A DNA stretch of 51,923 nt from Ichthyophthirius multifiliis. Its lineage: Eukaryota > Ciliophora > Oligohymenophorea > Hymenostomatida. The notes under the pieces are model-generated. The model saw nothing but the letters and a program-made list of their open reading frames with translations, searched no databases and was not told the DNA's origin. The stretch is taken from positions 1-51,923 of the forward strand of contig NW_004086075.1 of the NCBI RefSeq assembly GCF_000220395.1, written 5' to 3'. Positions 46,925-51,923 of the stretch are shown piece after piece. Numbering within the stretch: position 1 is the first letter of the stretch; the number at the start of each line of letters is the position of its first letter. Both the position numbers and the translations under genes were made by a program.

Positions 46925-48182
46925 ATGAATTAGTCATAAAAAATAAGAAAAAAACTTTTGCAAGTTCTTGGTATAATGAAATTTGAAAAAAAAGCAAACA
47001 TATTCATAAAAAAAATTAAAAATTAAAGCAAAAATGTTAGAAATCGAGTTATAAGGATATTTAGATAAAGTAAACTTAAATGTATAAAATATCCAAAAAT
47101 TAAAAGCTTTAATATCTCCGTATAATTATATAATTTAAATTTTATAAAACATTCAAATAAATTATAAAAAAATTGCATTTATTAAGGCATACAGGCCTTA
47201 AATATTGTGGAGCAGTACAAGCATATAGCTATAAATATATAAACCCTTAAAATATTTAAAGAATATTTTTACTCGGACCTTCACATCGAATATTTATATA
47301 AGGATGTGGATTAAGTTCCATGGATTTTTTCGAAACCCCGTTCGGAAATATAGAAATAGATGTAGAAAGTAATAAAATAAATAAATAAATAAGATGAAAT
47401 TATTAATAATATATAAATAATAGTAGTTATAAATGAACTTTATAAAAACTAAAAAGATTATTTCGTAAAACTTGATTAAGAAACTGAATAAAATGAACAT
47501 AGTTTAGAATTATAATTACCAATGTTAAAAAAATAAATGGGAGAGTAAAATACTTAAATAAATAAAAAATAAAATTTTGTTAAATAAAATTAAGTAAATA
47601 ATTCATATTAATACCTATTATGGTAGGATAAACTAATTAAGAATTAGATGTTTAATACGGGAAAATATTTAGTAAATATTTTGATGACGATAGTACTTTG
47701 TTTATTATTTCAAGTGATTTTTGTCACTGGGGATAAATGTATATTTTATTTTTTTAATATCAAATTATTATTCTATCTTATTACGTTTTTTAGATTTAAA
47801 TATAACTATTTTGATTCATCTAAAGGCTAAGTATTTTAATCGATTGAAAACTTAGATAAGAAGGAATGAATATAATTGAATCATAAAACTCAATGTATAA
47901 TATATAGTTAATAAATACATTTATATTATAATAAAAAAAAGAGAATTCCAAAATTATTTAAACTCAACTAAAAATACAATATGTGGAAGAAGAGGAATAA
48001 ATATTTTACTAAATGTAAAAAAATATTAAAAAAATATATATAGAACAACATAAAAGATAATTTAGAACAGTAAATATACGAACTAATTGAAAACTTAATT
48101 TATTTATTATGCGTAAAGTAAAAAAGTCACTGATATGAAAGATAGTTCTGTAAGTTATGAAGCAAGTATAACGTATGTATGA
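46925..48182 (+). CDS. MEMO1: MEMO1 family protein
   Basis: MEMO1 is a small cytosolic metal-binding protein of the extradiol-dioxygenase fold, linked to cell motility, microtubules and iron/copper handling. Blocks in order: FASSWYN, LEIELQGYL, ALISPH|TGLKYCG (split by an intron), RIFLLGPSHRIF, CGLSSMDFFETPFG, ETEQNEHSLELQLPML, FILIPIMVGQ, TLFIISSDFCHWG, FKYNYFDSSKGQVFQSIENL, NTICGRRGINILLN and KDSSVSYEAS. The metal and active-site residues known from human MEMO1 are all present (His of SPH, His of GPSH, Asp/His of SDFCHWG, Cys of TICGR). About six introns fit, including 48015-48056. The first ~40 codons do not read in one frame (an A7 run at 46948-46954 is one break), so the start at 46925 is provisional. 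TGA stop at 48180-48182. Confidence 0.92.
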
Positions 48183-48453
48183 ATAAATTTAATTTCAATA
48201 AATTAATATAAAATATAATCAATAATAACATAAACATTTTTAGAAATAATATATAATAATAATCCGAAAAAAAAAATAGAACAATTAAAAAATCTAAATA
48301 AATATTGAAATAGCAATATATAATTATATATATATATTAAAAAATTAAATATGCGAAAACGAAATATTTTTTTTTAAATAAAAAGCAAAAAAAAAATACT
48401 TTCATTAAAAAAATAAAAAAGAATATAGAAAAAAAAACTAAGCCTCTTTATTT

Positions 48454-49707
48454 TCAATAATCTTTCAAATCCCAAATTTTAATACTAGTATCCACACTAC
48501 AACTAGCCAAAAACAAATACTTAGGATTAAACTAAACACAGCAAATAAAATGTCCGTGCGCCTCATTAAATTTTCTTATGGGTCTAAATTTCTCCAAATC
48601 CCAAACTCTAATACTTTTATCATCCGAAGCAGAATAAATATATTTATTACTAGAATGAAGACTTAATTACCTTACCCAATTGTCATGTCCAATCAAAGTA
48701 TTAATTAATTACCCATTATTGCAATTCCAAACTTTTATCGTTTTATCTCTCGAACCTGAAATTACTACTTAAATCTTCTCTTTTTCTCCTAAAATTCCGA
48801 AAACTACACATTCTACAACATGCTCATGTCCTCTCAAAATCTATTAAGGTACAGAGTTTTCTACATTCCATAACATTACAGTTTAATCCGAAGAACCAGA
48901 GGCTAATAAGTTGCCTGTAGAATTAACTTAAATACATTTCACCCATTCATCGTGTCCTTCGTATGTCCTTTTGCAATATCCAGAGGCTATTTCCCATAAT
49001 TTAATCGTCTTGTCTCTAGAAGCACTGATTAGGAAATCCCCACTGGGCATAAATTTAACATCAGAAACATTATGTTCATGTCCATAAAGTGTCCTAATGC
49101 AAATAAACTAGTTCAAATCCCAAATACGGATAGTTAAGTCGCTGGAAGAAGAGGCTAAATATTTACCCTAATTATCATAACAAACAGAATTGACTGTTCC
49201 CATATGTCCTTTTAATGTTTTTTCAATTTACCCGCTTTCAAAGTCCCATAAACGTATAGACCCATCCTCTGAACATGAAGCTAATTAATTATATATAGGG
49301 TGAAAGCATACTTAGGTAACTGAAGATCTATGTCCTTGTAAAATATGCTTTGCGGGTTCTTTTGGTATATATGAGTCTTCAGTTATTATACAATTTTGAA
49401 TGTTTGTTTATGTGTTTCCTTATTATTAAAATTTTAAAAATTTCTGCTTTAGTTAGTTGTTTTCTTCTGTTAAACGAGTATTTTCTTATTCAAGTTCTAA
49501 TACTTTTTTTTATAATCGGATTATGCTCATCCATTTTTTTTCTAATATATCTTTGGTTTGTTAATTTTGCTTTAAATCTTCTAATTGTTATTTGTTTATA
49601 TTAGTTTCTTATTCAAATATATTTAATGATTAAGTATAATTGTTCTTTTGTAAATATTCTGCTATGGCAATATTAAGATCTTCTTTTTGTTTTACAGTTA
49701 ATACCAT
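48454..49707 (-). CDS. PAFAH1B1: LIS1, dynein regulator
   Basis: A single exon of 417 residues (human 410), ATG 49707 to TGA 48454. A LisH dimerisation motif opens the protein ([20 protein letters not shown], residues 3-22, continuing to SLNIFEQE), followed by a coiled-coil ([19 protein letters not shown]) and seven WD40 repeats. Diagnostic LIS1 stretches include [69 protein letters not shown] and [12 protein letters not shown], ending [14 protein letters not shown]1 binds cytoplasmic and ciliary dynein and aids nuclear positioning. The linker between coiled-coil and the first WD repeat is longer and Q-rich compared with human. No introns, unusual for this window. Its 3' end faces MEMO1, 271 bases away. 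Confidence 0.97.
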
Positions 49708-51220
49708 TTTTATTAGTTTTTTTTTTTCTTTAAATTTTTTATTTTTAATATATTTTTTTAATAAAAAATTTTTTCTTTTCCTTTTTTCATCAAATTAATT
49801 ATACTTTTACTGTTGATAATATTTTTATTTAAGTTTTTTTTCTTTCTATTATTATTTTATTTATTATACATATATTTATAAATTTATATTTAAAATTTGA
49901 TTTTCATTAAATAGACTTATAATATATAAATATATAAATATATAAATATATATTTATAATAATATATAAATTTTTTTTATTATGATATATATAATTAATT
50001 ATATTTTTAAAAATATTTATATATATAAATAATAAAAATTTGTGTATATTTTTTATTTTATTTATTAATATTTAAATTTTTTTAATATTTATAATAATAT
50101 TTTATTATTATTATAAAAATTTTAACATATATATATAAAATTTAAAATAATTTTTTTTATTTTATTTTTTTATATATATTATCATTATATATATTTAATA
50201 AATATTATATATTTATTTTTATTTTATATTTTTTTTATATAATTTTTAATATACTAATGCATTTAGTATAATATTTTTAATAACTATATTATATTTATTC
50301 GTTCAGTATTATTAATATTTTATATTAAATTTTTTATATTTTAATTAATTTTTTTTAATTTATAAACTAATATTTTATTCTTATTATTAAATTATGAAGT
50401 ATTATATATTAAATTTTATTATTTAATATAATTGCCTATTTTTGTTATTTTTTAAGTATTTTAAATGAAAATCCTTTTTAAATATTTAAAACTAATGAAC
50501 GTAATCTATATTTAAATATAATAAATTTTAAATATAAATTTAATGTTTTACAAAAATGATAATTTTTTTTATAACACTAACTTCATATAAATAATTATAA
50601 TAATAAAAAATTTATATATATTTATAAAATTTATATATTATTCTTCATATTATTTTTTATAAATACTTGATATGGCTATATTTTTAATTATATATATATA
50701 TATATTTAAATTATTAAAATCTTTTCAATTTAATAAAATATAGTAATAAAAAATTATATAATTTAATGTTTAAATATTTTAATTTCATAAAAATTATTAC
50801 AATAAATTATAATAAAATAAAAAAAAATATATTTAAAAATAAATATCCATTAAATATCTTTTATAGAAATTAAATATAATATATATTTTAACATTAAAAA
50901 AAATCACTTTTTTTATATATTGATAAAATTTATATATTTTATATTTAATTTATATAATTAAAATTATTTATTAATTTTTTAATCTTATTATTATTATATA
51001 AATTATTTTATAGATAATAATAAAATTATTAATAATTTTAAAATGAAGATTTAATAAAAGAATTAACTAAAATATCAAATAAAAAATAAAATATACTTTT
51101 TTTTTATAATAAAAGTTCTATATTTTTTCTGTTATAGAATTGAAAATATTTATATTAATTATATATATTAAAAAAAAAAAAAACAATTATTTTTTAAAAT
51201 AAAATATCAAAAAAAACTAA
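49708..51220. other. 1.5-kb A/T-only spacer
   Basis: The most A/T-extreme part of the window: long T-runs, ATATAAAT tandem stretches around 49915-49965, and near-random A/T otherwise. No gene, RNA or structured repeat seen. It separates the LIS1 promoter from the secreted-protein gene. Confidence 0.65.
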
Positions 51221-51568
51221 ATGAAAAAATTTTTATTAATAGCAATATTATATGTAGTAACTGCTTTAGCTACTGTTTCGAACAAAGAAGCTTTTGATTG
51301 CATACAATCATTAAAACTACCTACAGAACTTGAATTCCCTTTTTCTTACGGAGTTGCTTGTAACAAATTTCACAATGGTTTAGTCAACTAAGATACTTTA
51401 GATTAACCTGCTTCTGATGAAAATTGGTAAGCATGCAAAAAAGGTTTGATTGATCACTTTACTGATGATGAAGCGAAATAATTTTTCGCATAAGTAGATA
51501 ATTGCTTAAACAATGGTAAACCTTCAGTATTGTATTTTATTGAATAATAATTGATGAAAAGAAAATGA
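51221..51568 (+). CDS. small secreted cysteine-containing protein
   Basis: Uninterrupted 115-residue frame, ATG 51221 to TGA 51566. It begins with a clear signal peptide (MKKFLLIAILYVVTALAT), probably cleaved after the LAT or VSN region. The mature part has four cysteines in DCIQSL, VACNKF, QACKKG and DNCLNN contexts, even spacing that suggests two disulphides, and is otherwise helical and acidic (HFTDDEAKQFFAQVDN). No membrane anchor. I do not recognise the family. GC content is visibly higher than in its surroundings, as expected of a well-expressed gene here. Confidence 0.85.
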
Positions 51569-51878
51569 AAAAAATAAATATATTAATAAATAAATATTAA
51601 ATATCAATAAATATATATTATATAAATGAATATTCTTAAAAAAATATTTTTATTAATATATATTTTCATTTAAATTAATATTTAATATAATGAAAATATG
51701 AAAATATATTTTTATATATAATTATAAGATAAAAAAATTAATTTTTGAAAATTTATATAAAATTAATTGTTAAAAAATAATTCTAACTGTTGTTTAATAA
51801 TTATAAAATAATTTTAATAGATATAAAAGATATAACAAATATTATTAAATAATATATAAATAAAAATAATATATATAT

Positions 51879-51916
<38 letters not shown>

Positions 51917-51923
51917 AATATCT
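51569..51923. other. AT-rich 3' flank with TA repeats
   Basis: After the stop the sequence is low-complexity, with AT dinucleotide runs from about 51869 to 51914. No gene seen; the window ends here without telomeric repeats. Confidence 0.7.

Noticed and set aside
48057-48110. A frame break near the end of MEMO1
   Set aside because: Using the acceptor at 48056 instead of 48070 restores one frame through YAQSKKVTDMKDSSVSY, so no break is needed.
1-51923. Retroviral, LTR, Polinton or other virus-like fossils
   Set aside because: No reverse transcriptase, integrase, capsid or polymerase motif and no long terminal repeats were seen in any frame.

Overview
The window comes from a ciliate macronuclear-type genome, most likely an oligohymenophorean close to Ichthyophthirius or Tetrahymena. 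The DNA is extremely AT-rich. Every recognisable protein needs TAA and TAG read as glutamine, with TGA as the only stop. Introns are short (about 35-100 bp), AT-rich and GT...AG. I see no rRNA, CRISPR array, viral or retroviral fossil, DNA transposon or telomere repeat. All joins are hand translations; exon edges given as single coordinates were checked for reading-frame continuity, the others are approximate.

Left end (1-10.3 kb): a decayed ribosomal protein eS1 (RPS3A) copy, then a decayed MORN-repeat gene. Next is an intact spliced gene fusing the ciliary outer-junction protein CFAP77 to two adenylate-kinase domains that share an almost identical 449-bp tract. A small four-pass membrane protein (minus strand) and a membrane-bound hybrid histidine kinase follow.

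Centre (10.3-30.4 kb): a 10-kb inositol-trisphosphate-receptor/ryanodine-type calcium channel gene, followed by a dead fragment of a second channel copy. Then come an Sfi1-like centrin-binding protein, a Q/N-rich hypothetical protein, a CELF/Bruno-type RNA-binding protein with three RRMs, and tRNA-Ile(AAU).

Right half (30.5-51.9 kb): two minus-strand genes of unknown function (one with a mitochondrial-looking N-terminus), a tiny cysteine-rich protein, and a Polo-like kinase convergent with an AGC-family pseudokinase that has lost both catalytic aspartates. Beyond them are a long K/E-rich protein with an IQ motif and a DUF4378-like tail, a membrane PAS protein built like a sensor kinase but with a degenerate signalling core, MEMO1, LIS1 (PAFAH1B1) and a small secreted cysteine-containing protein.

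A shared theme is cilia, basal bodies and signalling: CFAP77-AK, Sfi1, Polo kinase, the IQ/DUF4378 protein and LIS1 all belong to the microtubule/centriole world, while the calcium channel and two sensor-kinase-type proteins are signalling proteins. There is no operon logic, as expected for a eukaryote. Several otherwise good genes show single apparent missing-base frame breaks, many near A-runs, which look more like under-called sequence than gene decay; the eS1 and MORN copies look truly dead. The most unusual items are the CFAP77-kinase-kinase fusion with its internal conversion tract, the double-dead AGC pseudokinase, the altered channel filter (GGGIAD), and a 39-base GC-rich exon-like island in a 1.5-kb desert.
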